A stretch of 64,000 nucleotides of DNA from Asparagopsis taxiformis (GCA_030407315.1 JALQPE010000250.1:1-64000); one strand, 5' to 3'; shown: positions 9,707 through 20,888, counted from the first letter of the stretch. The notes: generated by a model from the letters alone, not told the origin. Made by a program: numbers and translations.

Positions 9707-11311
9707 ATGAATAATGTACAGGCAAAATATCAAGGGAGATTCAACGCCCTCTCCAAGAGGGAACAAGATAACTGGAAGAATTGGAAACTGCATGCGCTGA
9801 AATACATCGCACAAATCCCAAACCAGAAACATGACAAACTCTCAAAAATACTAACCAGAGGCATCCAGCACCTGAAAAAAATGGATGTTATCGTGAAAGA
9901 AGCTGACAAAAATTTAGGACTGGTTGCCATGAGAGGTGACATCTACAACGCCATGCTCAGGGAACAGCTACAAGGACCAACCTATCGGAAAGTCCCAGCA
10001 TTTCCACACATGGATATCTTAACTAGGATGAAAAATATCCTGAAATACACTACAAGCGTACCGGCTTGGAAAAAAGAGAAATGGTTACTGCATGCCGAGC
10101 AAGCCAAGGAGCCATGCCATTTCTATATCAACCCCAAGATACATAAGAAAGAACTTGGAGCCAGGCCAATTACACCCCAACATTCATATATGCTAGCTCC
10201 CCTGAGCAAGGAGCTTGCACGAATATTACAAGAGAAAGTGGCTGAAATTGAAGAAATTGCCAACGACTCAAGGGATGTAATACGAAGTTTGGAACGTTTC
10301 AAGACCACAAAGAACTTTGCCTTTGTGACATACGATGTAGAAAAATTATATCCGAACATCGACCTACGTGACGCCATCCAGACACTGGAAAATAACTTGG
10401 ATATCATGAAGATGGACAATTATTTCTGGACCAAAATAATCCAACTAATCATGTACAATAATTTCGTCGAAGCAAGAGGAACAGTCTACCAACAAATGGT
10501 AGGAACGGCAACAGGTACGCAGGTAGCACCGCCCTTTGCCAACCTCTACCTATATTTCAAGTTCAGAGAAATATTGAACAAAGACGAAATATTATACCAG
10601 AGCAGATACATAGATGATGGTCTCCTCATGGTTGATAACATGGCTGCTGGAGAAAAAATAATAGAAGAACTGAACGCAGTATCAAACCTGAGACTAACAT
10701 CAGAAATGAGCACGCAAGAAGCAACTTACCTAGACATAACTGTCTACAAAGGACCCAGATACATTCTGGAAAACAAGTTGGACATGAAGGTATTCTTCAA
10801 ACCCACCAACAAATTATTATACTTGCCTGCTGCAAGCTCTCACCCTGGATCTATGAAAACAGGAATCATCATAGGAGAAGCTATACGATGCTTGAGAAAT
10901 ACAAGCCAAAAAGCTGAATGGCTGAAAGCTCTTCACTATATCTTCAAAGGACTTCTGAGAAGAGGATATGATGCCAACACCATCAAGAAGAAATGGAAAC
11001 AAATTAAGTTCGAGCAGCGAACGAAACTAATTGAAACAAATTCAGTTAGAGAAAAACCAACAAGAGAAATCGTGACAACGCGATACAACAATAGCACATT
11101 TTTCCACTGGAAAAAAATACTGATCAAGCTCCCCATCAAAGGAGTCCTGATCGACAGAAAACTCGGCGTCTATAACAAGAAGCAACAGGAAATTATCAAC
11201 AATTGGCCCCCGCAAATAGTATATGGAGACTTTGCTAAACTTGGAAAGAAGCTCATCTCCGCCAAGGCCACTTGGGACTACTCCTTACTGCAGAAAAATC
11301 ATTCATCCTGA
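9707..11311 (+). CDS. PLE-A reverse transcriptase (Penelope-like, endonuclease-deficient)
   Basis: Copies RNA into DNA, probably primed by a chromosome-end 3' OH. Numbering residues from 9701, PLE hallmarks in order are: EADKNLG (68-73), PKIHK (145-149), YDVEKLYPNI (211-220) with catalytic D212, GTATGTQVAPPFANLYL (268-284), and YIDDG (303-307) with D305 and D306. The protein ends about 230 residues after YIDDG, without GIY-YIG residues. The first ATG is 9707, but the frame is open back to 9401 and overlaps ORF1. The segment just upstream (PIGIKLEKLSPEAK, from 9599) is conserved in PLE-B, so translation probably enters from ORF1 by -1 frameshifting or from a non-ATG start. Telomere attachment and lack of endonuclease match Athena/Coprina elements. 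Confidence 0.95.
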   Translation: MNNVQAKYQGRFNALSKREQDNWKNWKLHALKYIAQIPNQKHDKLSKILTRGIQHLKKMDVIVKEADKNLGLVAMRGDIYNAMLREQLQGPTYRKVPAFPHMDILTRMKNILKYTTSVPAWKKEKWLLHAEQAKEPCHFYINPKIHKKELGARPITPQHSYMLAPLSKELARILQEKVAEIEEIANDSRDVIRSLERFKTTKNFAFVTYDVEKLYPNIDLRDAIQTLENNLDIMKMDNYFWTKIIQLIMYNNFVEARGTVYQQMVGTATGTQVAPPFANLYLYFKFREILNKDEILYQSRYIDDGLLMVDNMAAGEKIIEELNAVSNLRLTSEMSTQEATYLDITVYKGPRYILENKLDMKVFFKPTNKLLYLPAASSHPGSMKTGIIIGEAIRCLRNTSQKAEWLKALHYIFKGLLRRGYDANTIKKKWKQIKFEQRTKLIETNSVREKPTREIVTTRYNNSTFFHWKKILIKLPIKGVLIDRKLGVYNKKQQEIINNWPPQIVYGDFAKLGKKLISAKATWDYSLLQKNHSS

Positions 11312-11561
11312 AATAAGTGGAGGAAAGCTGTCTTCTTATTGGATAAAAAGCCTGCAAAAATATCCCAAAACCCGCTAACAAACGATTTCCAAAAGGCACG
11401 AACCATAATAGTTCCTGCCCCACCCACGTGTCATACTGCACTGGCGAGGGAAATTATCAGCCCCATAATAGATGCACAATGACTACATACCACCGCCGCA
11501 CGGCGAATGCCCCCTACGATAGGATAAATAGTAGAATTTGGTAGCCACCAACGATACGGCA

Positions 11562-11610
11562 GGTAGGAGCTGAAGAAGATTTGATAAAAATCGAAACGTT
11601 CTCCGCTACC
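11562..11610 (+). ncRNA. Type I hammerhead ribozyme (PLE-A, reference copy)
   Basis: Stem I: GGTA+GGAG (11562-11569) pairs with CTCC (11601-11604) and TACC (11607-11610), with a 2-nt GC bulge. Core box CTGAAGA is at 11570-11576. One extra A (11577) follows. Stem II is GATTT/AAATC with a GATAA loop. GAAAC starts at 11593. Stem III is only AC/GT with no loop, then U-U and predicted cleavage after 11600. A palindromic ACGT stem III fits pairing between two ribozymes (dimeric form). Hammerheads are known in Penelope-like elements (Cervera and de la Pena). Placed about 250 nt after the RT stop, it would cut array transcripts into unit-length RNAs. Confidence 0.85.
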
Positions 11611-11862
11611 TCACCGCCAAAGGTACTAGCCAATATCAGGTCCACCACAAGAAAGGTTGACCAAAATATCCTATTACCCCAGTGGTCTTCAGGAAACCCC
11701 GAAGACAACCTTGGAAGCCCCTAGGATTGCCAAAACGATCCCCCAAAACCATCTGCCGCACAGCACCCCAAAACAACATTTGCCCAAATCCCCTATCAAA
11801 GGAATTCCATTCTGGAAAGAAGCCAGCTGCCAGGTGTACAAGATCAACGCAAACCAAGGAAA

Positions 11863-12720
11863 ATGTCAGACCCAGGGTCGAAAAGACTTCGACTTCAACA
11901 GGCACTCATGGGAACTACCAAACAGGCAGTAACCTCACCGCCCAAATGGACAGACAACATGATGAAATCTCATCTCACAGATGCAGGACATATGTTCAAG
12001 AAAATATGTGCGAAAGAATCAACCATCAAAAAGCTGAATGAACACATAGAGAAAGGAACAGTCCCGCGAAGCCTACGTTTGAACATCAAAGTTATGGTAA
12101 CAAAAGAACTTCAACAATCGATGAACGAAATTGTAGTACGGGCTGAGAAGGAATTTCATAGTCAAGTGATGAATGGTCTACTACAAGCCCGAAAAAAGGA
12201 ATTGGATGACATGAGAAAATCACTGACACTAAAAGAGCGAACCTGGAAAGATGAAACATACAATATTCTTATGCAACTACAGAGTGAAGGTCTATATAGA
12301 GACACACACAGCTCGCCCGAACAGGACCTCGTCGAATGGACAAAAATTCTGGAAACGAAACAAACCACTCTGGAAAAAGAAATTCGCACCGAAGATCTCC
12401 TAAAGCGTAGAGCTCAGGAAATCGCAAGAAATGAACGGGAATCTATTGTACAAGAGGAAAGAGTTAACCAACTCCTGGACAACTCAGCAATTAATGCCCT
12501 CGAAAATAAGGTACAAATGCTGGAACAAAAGCTAAACAAAACCAACCCGAAAAAAGAACAGGCCAAGCCTCAGAAAGGTGGAGGCCAGAACAAACCTCAA
12601 GCGAAAAAGAAAAAAATTCCGAAGAAGAAAGAAAAAGGAAGGAAGGCAAAGGCCGGACGCGAAAACGAAAAGCCAGAACACAAGCCTGCCTCTCGGCGTT
12701 CAACACGCCGATCGGAATAA
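11863..12720 (+). CDS. PLE-A ORF1, copy 3
   Basis: 285 aa, identical to the copy 2 product (8754-9611). Intact. Confidence 0.85.
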   Translation: MSDPGSKRLRLQQALMGTTKQAVTSPPKWTDNMMKSHLTDAGHMFKKICAKESTIKKLNEHIEKGTVPRSLRLNIKVMVTKELQQSMNEIVVRAEKEFHSQVMNGLLQARKKELDDMRKSLTLKERTWKDETYNILMQLQSEGLYRDTHSSPEQDLVEWTKILETKQTTLEKEIRTEDLLKRRAQEIARNERESIVQEERVNQLLDNSAINALENKVQMLEQKLNKTNPKKEQAKPQKGGGQNKPQAKKKKIPKKKEKGRKAKAGRENEKPEHKPASRRSTRRSE

Positions 12721-12815
12721 AACTTGAGAAGCTCTCCCCGGAAGCTAAAGCTGTCCTGAAAATTGGACACAAATTTGCTTTCAATGCAGACCTAAAACGG
12801 TCGCTCGCTTTGCTA

Positions 12816-14420
12816 ATGAATAATGTACAGGCAAAATATCAAGGGAGATTCAACGCCCTCTCCAAGAGGGAACAAGATAACTGGAAGAATTGGAAACTGC
12901 ATGCGCTGAAATACATCGCACAAATCCCAAACCAGAAACATGACAAACTCTCAAAAATACTAACCAGAGGCATCCAGCACCTGAAAAAAATGGATGTTAT
13001 CGTGAAAGAAGCTGACAAAAATTTAGGACTGGTTGCCATGAGAGGTGACATCTACAACGCCATGCTCAGGGAACAGCTACAAGGACCAACCTATCGGAAA
13101 GTCCCAGCATTTCCACACATGGATATCTTAACTAGGATGAAAAATATCCTGAAATACACTACAAGCGTACCGGCTTGGAAAAAAGAGAAATGGTTACTGC
13201 ATGCCGAGCAAGCCAAGGAGCCATGCCATTTCTATATCAACCCCAAGATACATAAGAAAGAACTTGGAGCCAGGCCAATTACACCCCAACATTCATATAT
13301 GCTAGCTCCCCTGAGCAAGGAGCTTGCACGAATATTACAAGAGAAAGTGGCTGAAATTGAAGAAATTGCCAACGACTCAAGGGATGTAATACGAAGTTTG
13401 GAACGTTTCAAGACCACAAAGAACTTTGCCTTTGTGACATACGATGTAGAAAAATTATATCCGAACATCGACCTACGTGACGCCATCCAGACACTGGAAA
13501 ATAACTTGGATATCATGAAGATGGACAATTATTTCTGGACCAAAATAATCCAACTAATCATGTACAATAATTTCGTCGAAGCAAGAGGAACAGTCTACCA
13601 ACAAATGGTAGGAACGGCAACAGGTACGCAGGTAGCACCGCCCTTTGCCAACCTCTACCTATATTTCAAGTTCAGAGAAATATTGAACAAAGACGAAATA
13701 TTATACCAGAGCAGATACATAGATGATGGTCTCCTCATGGTTGATAACATGGCTGCTGGAGAAAAAATAATAGAAGAACTGAACGCAGTATCAAACCTGA
13801 GACTAACATCAGAAATGAGCACGCAAGAAGCAACTTACCTAGACATAACTGTCTACAAAGGACCCAGATACATTCTGGAAAACAAGTTGGACATGAAGGT
13901 ATTCTTCAAACCCACCAACAAATTATTATACTTGCCTGCTGCAAGCTCTCACCCTGGATCTATGAAAACAGGAATCATCATAGGAGAAGCTATACGATGC
14001 TTGAGAAATACAAGCCAAAAAGCTGAATGGCTGAAAGCTCTTCACTATATCTTCAAAGGACTTCTGAGAAGAGGATATGATGCCAACACCATCAAGAAGA
14101 AATGGAAACAAATTAAGTTCGAGCAGCGAACGAAACTAATTGAAACAAATTCAGTTAGAGAAAAACCAACAAGAGAAATCGTGACAACGCGATACAACAA
14201 TAGCACATTTTTCCACTGGAAAAAAATACTGATCAAGCTCCCCATCAAAGGAGTCCTGATCGACAGAAAACTCGGCGTCTATAACAAGAAGCAACAGGAA
14301 ATTATCAACAATTGGCCCCCGCAAATAGTATATGGAGACTTTGCTAAACTTGGAAAGAAGCTCATCTCCGCCAAGGCCACTTGGGACTACTCCTTACTGC
14401 AGAAAAATCATTCATCCTGA
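12816..14420 (+). CDS. PLE-A reverse transcriptase, copy 3
   Basis: Intact and identical to the copy 2 RT, including YIDDG. The frame is open upstream to 12510 within ORF1. Confidence 0.95.
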   Translation: MNNVQAKYQGRFNALSKREQDNWKNWKLHALKYIAQIPNQKHDKLSKILTRGIQHLKKMDVIVKEADKNLGLVAMRGDIYNAMLREQLQGPTYRKVPAFPHMDILTRMKNILKYTTSVPAWKKEKWLLHAEQAKEPCHFYINPKIHKKELGARPITPQHSYMLAPLSKELARILQEKVAEIEEIANDSRDVIRSLERFKTTKNFAFVTYDVEKLYPNIDLRDAIQTLENNLDIMKMDNYFWTKIIQLIMYNNFVEARGTVYQQMVGTATGTQVAPPFANLYLYFKFREILNKDEILYQSRYIDDGLLMVDNMAAGEKIIEELNAVSNLRLTSEMSTQEATYLDITVYKGPRYILENKLDMKVFFKPTNKLLYLPAASSHPGSMKTGIIIGEAIRCLRNTSQKAEWLKALHYIFKGLLRRGYDANTIKKKWKQIKFEQRTKLIETNSVREKPTREIVTTRYNNSTFFHWKKILIKLPIKGVLIDRKLGVYNKKQQEIINNWPPQIVYGDFAKLGKKLISAKATWDYSLLQKNHSS

Positions 14421-14670
14421 AATAAGTGGAGGAAAGCTGTCTTCTTATTGGATAAAAAGCCTGCAAAAATATCCCAAAACCCGCTAACAAACGATTTCCA
14501 AAAGGCACGAACCATAATAGTTCCTGCCCCACCCACGTGTCATACTGCACTGGCGAGGGAAATTATCAGCCCCATAATAGATGCACAATGACTACATACC
14601 ACCGCCGCACGGCGAATGCCCCCTACGATAGGATAAATAGTAGAATTTGGTAGCCACCAACGATACGGCA

Positions 14671-14719
14671 GGTAGGAGCTGAAGAAGATTTGATAAAAAT
14701 CGAAACGTTCTCCGCTACC
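14671..14719 (+). ncRNA. Hammerhead ribozyme, PLE-A copy 3
   Basis: Identical to 11562-11610, with predicted cleavage after 14709. Confidence 0.82.
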
Positions 14720-14971
14720 TCACCGCCAAAGGTACTAGCCAATATCAGGTCCACCACAAGAAAGGTTGACCAAAATATCCTATTACCCCAGTGGTCTTCA
14801 GGAAACCCCGAAGACAACCTTGGAAGCCCCTAGGATTGCCAAAACGATCCCCCAAAACCATCTGCCGCACAGCACCCCAAAACAACATTTGCCCAAATCC
14901 CCTATCAAAGGAATTCCATTCTGGAAAGAAGCCAGCTGCCAGGTGTACAAGATCAACGCAAACCAAGGAAA

Positions 14972-15829
14972 ATGTCAGACCCAGGGTCGAAAAGACTTCG
15001 ACTTCAACAGGCACTCATGGGAACTACCAAACAGGCAGTAACCTCACCGCCCAAATGGACAGACAACATGATGAAATCTCATCTCACAGATGCAGGACAT
15101 ATGTTCAAGAAAATATGTGCGAAAGAATCAACCATCAAAAAGCTGAATGAACACATAGAGAAAGGAACAGTCCCGCGAAGCCTACGTTTGAACATCAAAG
15201 TTATGGTAACAAAAGAACTTCAACAATCGATGAACGAAATTGTAGTACGGGCTGAGAAGGAATTTCATAGTCAAGTGATGAATGGTCTACTACAAGCCCG
15301 AAAAAAGGAATTGGATGACATGAGAAAATCACTGACACTAAAAGAGCGAACCTGGAAAGATGAAACATACAATATTCTTATGCAACTACAGAGTGAAGGT
15401 CTATATAGAGACACACACAGCTCGCCCGAACAGGACCTCGTCGAATGGACAAAAATTCTGGAAACGAAACAAACCACTCTGGAAAAAGAAATTCGCACCG
15501 AAGATCTCCTAAAGCGTAGAGCTCAGGAAATCGCAAGAAATGAACGGGAATCTATTGTACAAGAGGAAAGAGTTAACCAACTCCTGGACAACTCAGCAAT
15601 TAATGCCCTCGAAAATAAGGTACAAATGCTGGAACAAAAGCTAAACAAAACCAACCCGAAAAAAGAACAGGCCAAGCCTCAGAAAGGTGGAGGCCAGAAC
15701 AAACCTCAAGCGAAAAAGAAAAAAATTCCGAAGAAGAAAGAAAAAGGAAGGAAGGCAAAGGCCGGACGCGAAAACGAAAAGCCAGAACACAAGCCTGCCT
15801 CTCGGCGTTCAACACGCCGATCGGAATAA
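14972..15829 (+). CDS. PLE-A ORF1, copy 4
   Basis: 285 aa, intact, identical to copy 2. Confidence 0.85.
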   Translation: MSDPGSKRLRLQQALMGTTKQAVTSPPKWTDNMMKSHLTDAGHMFKKICAKESTIKKLNEHIEKGTVPRSLRLNIKVMVTKELQQSMNEIVVRAEKEFHSQVMNGLLQARKKELDDMRKSLTLKERTWKDETYNILMQLQSEGLYRDTHSSPEQDLVEWTKILETKQTTLEKEIRTEDLLKRRAQEIARNERESIVQEERVNQLLDNSAINALENKVQMLEQKLNKTNPKKEQAKPQKGGGQNKPQAKKKKIPKKKEKGRKAKAGRENEKPEHKPASRRSTRRSE

Positions 15830-15924
15830 AACTTGAGAAGCTCTCCCCGGAAGCTAAAGCTGTCCTGAAAATTGGACACAAATTTGCTTTCAATGCAGAC
15901 CTAAAACGGTCGCTCGCTTTGCTA

Positions 15925-17529
15925 ATGAATAATGTACAGGCAAAATATCAAGGGAGATTCAACGCCCTCTCCAAGAGGGAACAAGATAACTGGAAGAATT
16001 GGAAACTGCATGCGCTGAAATACATCGCACAAATCCCAAACCAGAAACATGACAAACTCTCAAAAATACTAACCAGAGGCATCCAGCACCTGAAAAAAAT
16101 GGATGTTATCGTGAAAGAAGCTGACAAAAATTTAGGACTGGTTGCCATGAGAGGTGACATCTACAACGCCATGCTCAGGGAACAGCTACAAGGACCAACC
16201 TATCGGAAAGTCCCAGCATTTCCACACATGGATATCTTAACTAGGATGAAAAATATCCTGAAATACACTACAAGCGTACCGGCTTGGAAAAAAGAGAAAT
16301 GGTTACTGCATGCCGAGCAAGCCAAGGAGCCATGCCATTTCTATATCAACCCCAAGATACATAAGAAAGAACTTGGAGCCAGGCCAATTACACCCCAACA
16401 TTCATATATGCTAGCTCCCCTGAGCAAGGAGCTTGCACGAATATTACAAGAGAAAGTGGCTGAAATTGAAGAAATTGCCAACGACTCAAGGGATGTAATA
16501 CGAAGTTTGGAACGTTTCAAGACCACAAAGAACTTTGCCTTTGTGACATACGATGTAGAAAAATTATATCCGAACATCGACCTACGTGACGCCATCCAGA
16601 CACTGGAAAATAACTTGGATATCATGAAGATGGACAATTATTTCTGGACCAAAATAATCCAACTAATCATGTACAATAATTTCGTCGAAGCAAGAGGAAC
16701 AGTCTACCAACAAATGGTAGGAACGGCAACAGGTACGCAGGTAGCACCGCCCTTTGCCAACCTCTACCTATATTTCAAGTTCAGAGAAATATTGAACAAA
16801 GACGAAATATTATACCAGAGCAGATACATAGATGATGGTCTCCTCATGGTTGATAACATGGCTGCTGGAGAAAAAATAATAGAAGAACTGAACGCAGTAT
16901 CAAACCTGAGACTAACATCAGAAATGAGCACGCAAGAAGCAACTTACCTAGACATAACTGTCTACAAAGGACCCAGATACATTCTGGAAAACAAGTTGGA
17001 CATGAAGGTATTCTTCAAACCCACCAACAAATTATTATACTTGCCTGCTGCAAGCTCTCACCCTGGATCTATGAAAACAGGAATCATCATAGGAGAAGCT
17101 ATACGATGCTTGAGAAATACAAGCCAAAAAGCTGAATGGCTGAAAGCTCTTCACTATATCTTCAAAGGACTTCTGAGAAGAGGATATGATGCCAACACCA
17201 TCAAGAAGAAATGGAAACAAATTAAGTTCGAGCAGCGAACGAAACTAATTGAAACAAATTCAGTTAGAGAAAAACCAACAAGAGAAATCGTGACAACGCG
17301 ATACAACAATAGCACATTTTTCCACTGGAAAAAAATACTGATCAAGCTCCCCATCAAAGGAGTCCTGATCGACAGAAAACTCGGCGTCTATAACAAGAAG
17401 CAACAGGAAATTATCAACAATTGGCCCCCGCAAATAGTATATGGAGACTTTGCTAAACTTGGAAAGAAGCTCATCTCCGCCAAGGCCACTTGGGACTACT
17501 CCTTACTGCAGAAAAATCATTCATCCTGA
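15925..17529 (+). CDS. PLE-A reverse transcriptase, copy 4
   Basis: Intact, identical to the copy 2 RT. The -1 overlap with ORF1 starts at 15619. Confidence 0.95.
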   Translation: MNNVQAKYQGRFNALSKREQDNWKNWKLHALKYIAQIPNQKHDKLSKILTRGIQHLKKMDVIVKEADKNLGLVAMRGDIYNAMLREQLQGPTYRKVPAFPHMDILTRMKNILKYTTSVPAWKKEKWLLHAEQAKEPCHFYINPKIHKKELGARPITPQHSYMLAPLSKELARILQEKVAEIEEIANDSRDVIRSLERFKTTKNFAFVTYDVEKLYPNIDLRDAIQTLENNLDIMKMDNYFWTKIIQLIMYNNFVEARGTVYQQMVGTATGTQVAPPFANLYLYFKFREILNKDEILYQSRYIDDGLLMVDNMAAGEKIIEELNAVSNLRLTSEMSTQEATYLDITVYKGPRYILENKLDMKVFFKPTNKLLYLPAASSHPGSMKTGIIIGEAIRCLRNTSQKAEWLKALHYIFKGLLRRGYDANTIKKKWKQIKFEQRTKLIETNSVREKPTREIVTTRYNNSTFFHWKKILIKLPIKGVLIDRKLGVYNKKQQEIINNWPPQIVYGDFAKLGKKLISAKATWDYSLLQKNHSS

Positions 17530-17779
17530 AATAAGTGGAGGAAAGCTGTCTTCTTATTGGATAAAAAGCCTGCAAAAATATCCCAAAACCCGCTAACAAA
17601 CGATTTCCAAAAGGCACGAACCATAATAGTTCCTGCCCCACCCACGTGTCATACTGCACTGGCGAGGGAAATTATCAGCCCCATAATAGATGCACAATGA
17701 CTACATACCACCGCCGCACGGCGAATGCCCCCTACGATAGGATAAATAGTAGAATTTGGTAGCCACCAACGATACGGCA

Positions 17780-17828
17780 GGTAGGAGCTGAAGAAGATTT
17801 GATAAAAATCGAAACGTTCTCCGCTACC
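17780..17828 (+). ncRNA. Hammerhead ribozyme, PLE-A copy 4
   Basis: Identical to 11562-11610, with predicted cleavage after 17818. Confidence 0.82.
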
Positions 17829-18080
17829 TCACCGCCAAAGGTACTAGCCAATATCAGGTCCACCACAAGAAAGGTTGACCAAAATATCCTATTACCCCAG
17901 TGGTCTTCAGGAAACCCCGAAGACAACCTTGGAAGCCCCTAGGATTGCCAAAACGATCCCCCAAAACCATCTGCCGCACAGCACCCCAAAACAACATTTG
18001 CCCAAATCCCCTATCAAAGGAATTCCATTCTGGAAAGAAGCCAGCTGCCAGGTGTACAAGATCAACGCAAACCAAGGAAA

Positions 18081-18938
18081 ATGTCAGACCCAGGGTCGAA
18101 AAGACTTCGACTTCAACAGGCACTCATGGGAACTACCAAACAGGCAGTAACCTCACCGCCCAAATGGACAGACAACATGATGAAATCTCATCTCACAGAT
18201 GCAGGACATATGTTCAAGAAAATATGTGCGAAAGAATCAACCATCAAAAAGCTGAATGAACACATAGAGAAAGGAACAGTCCCGCGAAGCCTACGTTTGA
18301 ACATCAAAGTTATGGTAACAAAAGAACTTCAACAATCGATGAACGAAATTGTAGTACGGGCTGAGAAGGAATTTCATAGTCAAGTGATGAATGGTCTACT
18401 ACAAGCCCGAAAAAAGGAATTGGATGACATGAGAAAATCACTGACACTAAAAGAGCGAACCTGGAAAGATGAAACATACAATATTCTTATGCAACTACAG
18501 AGTGAAGGTCTATATAGAGACACACACAGCTCGCCCGAACAGGACCTCGTCGAATGGACAAAAATTCTGGAAACGAAACAAACCACTCTGGAAAAAGAAA
18601 TTCGCACCGAAGATCTCCTAAAGCGTAGAGCTCAGGAAATCGCAAGAAATGAACGGGAATCTATTGTACAAGAGGAAAGAGTTAACCAACTCCTGGACAA
18701 CTCAGCAATTAATGCCCTCGAAAATAAGGTACAAATGCTGGAACAAAAGCTAAACAAAACCAACCCGAAAAAAGAACAGGCCAAGCCTCAGAAAGGTGGA
18801 GGCCAGAACAAACCTCAAGCGAAAAAGAAAAAAATTCCGAAGAAGAAAGAAAAAGGAAGGAAGGCAAAGGCCGGACGCGAAAACGAAAAGCCAGAACACA
18901 AGCCTGCCTCTCGGCGTTCAACACGCCGATCGGAATAA
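18081..18938 (+). CDS. PLE-A ORF1, copy 5
   Basis: 285 aa, intact, identical to copy 2. Confidence 0.85.
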   Translation: MSDPGSKRLRLQQALMGTTKQAVTSPPKWTDNMMKSHLTDAGHMFKKICAKESTIKKLNEHIEKGTVPRSLRLNIKVMVTKELQQSMNEIVVRAEKEFHSQVMNGLLQARKKELDDMRKSLTLKERTWKDETYNILMQLQSEGLYRDTHSSPEQDLVEWTKILETKQTTLEKEIRTEDLLKRRAQEIARNERESIVQEERVNQLLDNSAINALENKVQMLEQKLNKTNPKKEQAKPQKGGGQNKPQAKKKKIPKKKEKGRKAKAGRENEKPEHKPASRRSTRRSE

Positions 18939-19033
18939 AACTTGAGAAGCTCTCCCCGGAAGCTAAAGCTGTCCTGAAAATTGGACACAAATTTGCTTTC
19001 AATGCAGACCTAAAACGGTCGCTCGCTTTGCTA

Positions 19034-20638
19034 ATGAATAATGTACAGGCAAAATATCAAGGGAGATTCAACGCCCTCTCCAAGAGGGAACAAGATAACT
19101 GGAAGAATTGGAAACTGCATGCGCTGAAATACATCGCACAAATCCCAAACCAGAAACATGACAAACTCTCAAAAATACTAACCAGAGGCATCCAGCACCT
19201 GAAAAAAATGGATGTTATCGTGAAAGAAGCTGACAAAAATTTAGGACTGGTTGCCATGAGAGGTGACATCTACAACGCCATGCTCAGGGAACAGCTACAA
19301 GGACCAACCTATCGGAAAGTCCCAGCATTTCCACACATGGATATCTTAACTAGGATGAAAAATATCCTGAAATACACTACAAGCGTACCGGCTTGGAAAA
19401 AAGAGAAATGGTTACTGCATGCCGAGCAAGCCAAGGAGCCATGCCATTTCTATATCAACCCCAAGATACATAAGAAAGAACTTGGAGCCAGGCCAATTAC
19501 ACCCCAACATTCATATATGCTAGCTCCCCTGAGCAAGGAGCTTGCACGAATATTACAAGAGAAAGTGGCTGAAATTGAAGAAATTGCCAACGACTCAAGG
19601 GATGTAATACGAAGTTTGGAACGTTTCAAGACCACAAAGAACTTTGCCTTTGTGACATACGATGTAGAAAAATTATATCCGAACATCGACCTACGTGACG
19701 CCATCCAGACACTGGAAAATAACTTGGATATCATGAAGATGGACAATTATTTCTGGACCAAAATAATCCAACTAATCATGTACAATAATTTCGTCGAAGC
19801 AAGAGGAACAGTCTACCAACAAATGGTAGGAACGGCAACAGGTACGCAGGTAGCACCGCCCTTTGCCAACCTCTACCTATATTTCAAGTTCAGAGAAATA
19901 TTGAACAAAGACGAAATATTATACCAGAGCAGATACATAGATGATGGTCTCCTCATGGTTGATAACATGGCTGCTGGAGAAAAAATAATAGAAGAACTGA
20001 ACGCAGTATCAAACCTGAGACTAACATCAGAAATGAGCACGCAAGAAGCAACTTACCTAGACATAACTGTCTACAAAGGACCCAGATACATTCTGGAAAA
20101 CAAGTTGGACATGAAGGTATTCTTCAAACCCACCAACAAATTATTATACTTGCCTGCTGCAAGCTCTCACCCTGGATCTATGAAAACAGGAATCATCATA
20201 GGAGAAGCTATACGATGCTTGAGAAATACAAGCCAAAAAGCTGAATGGCTGAAAGCTCTTCACTATATCTTCAAAGGACTTCTGAGAAGAGGATATGATG
20301 CCAACACCATCAAGAAGAAATGGAAACAAATTAAGTTCGAGCAGCGAACGAAACTAATTGAAACAAATTCAGTTAGAGAAAAACCAACAAGAGAAATCGT
20401 GACAACGCGATACAACAATAGCACATTTTTCCACTGGAAAAAAATACTGATCAAGCTCCCCATCAAAGGAGTCCTGATCGACAGAAAACTCGGCGTCTAT
20501 AACAAGAAGCAACAGGAAATTATCAACAATTGGCCCCCGCAAATAGTATATGGAGACTTTGCTAAACTTGGAAAGAAGCTCATCTCCGCCAAGGCCACTT
20601 GGGACTACTCCTTACTGCAGAAAAATCATTCATCCTGA
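19034..20638 (+). CDS. PLE-A reverse transcriptase, copy 5
   Basis: Intact, identical to the copy 2 RT. The overlap with ORF1 starts at 18728. Confidence 0.95.
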   Translation: MNNVQAKYQGRFNALSKREQDNWKNWKLHALKYIAQIPNQKHDKLSKILTRGIQHLKKMDVIVKEADKNLGLVAMRGDIYNAMLREQLQGPTYRKVPAFPHMDILTRMKNILKYTTSVPAWKKEKWLLHAEQAKEPCHFYINPKIHKKELGARPITPQHSYMLAPLSKELARILQEKVAEIEEIANDSRDVIRSLERFKTTKNFAFVTYDVEKLYPNIDLRDAIQTLENNLDIMKMDNYFWTKIIQLIMYNNFVEARGTVYQQMVGTATGTQVAPPFANLYLYFKFREILNKDEILYQSRYIDDGLLMVDNMAAGEKIIEELNAVSNLRLTSEMSTQEATYLDITVYKGPRYILENKLDMKVFFKPTNKLLYLPAASSHPGSMKTGIIIGEAIRCLRNTSQKAEWLKALHYIFKGLLRRGYDANTIKKKWKQIKFEQRTKLIETNSVREKPTREIVTTRYNNSTFFHWKKILIKLPIKGVLIDRKLGVYNKKQQEIINNWPPQIVYGDFAKLGKKLISAKATWDYSLLQKNHSS

Positions 20639-20888
20639 AATAAGTGGAGGAAAGCTGTCTTCTTATTGGATAAAAAGCCTGCAAAAATATCCCAAAACCC
20701 GCTAACAAACGATTTCCAAAAGGCACGAACCATAATAGTTCCTGCCCCACCCACGTGTCATACTGCACTGGCGAGGGAAATTATCAGCCCCATAATAGAT
20801 GCACAATGACTACATACCACCGCCGCACGGCGAATGCCCCCTACGATAGGATAAATAGTAGAATTTGGTAGCCACCAACGATACGGCA

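Larger units (their letters stand above)
8686..11794 (+). mobile_element. PLE-A copy 2 (complete)
   Basis: A complete unit beginning 'tatcaaaggaattcc' and ending 'gcccaaatcccc'. The junction to the next copy reads aaatccccta, a single telomere-like unit. Order: short leader, ORF1, overlapping RT, 3' UTR with hammerhead. Confidence 0.92.
11795..14903 (+). mobile_element. PLE-A copy 3 (complete)
   Basis: Exact 3109-bp period relative to copy 2. Both encoded proteins are identical to those of copy 2. Confidence 0.92.
14904..18012 (+). mobile_element. PLE-A copy 4 (complete)
   Basis: Exact 3109-bp period. No difference noticed from copies 2 and 3. Confidence 0.92.

Noticed and set aside
11562..11794. 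A GIY-YIG endonuclease downstream of the RT
   Set aside because: The sequence after the RT stop is non-coding and carries the ribozyme. No GIY-YIG residues occur at the RT C-terminus.
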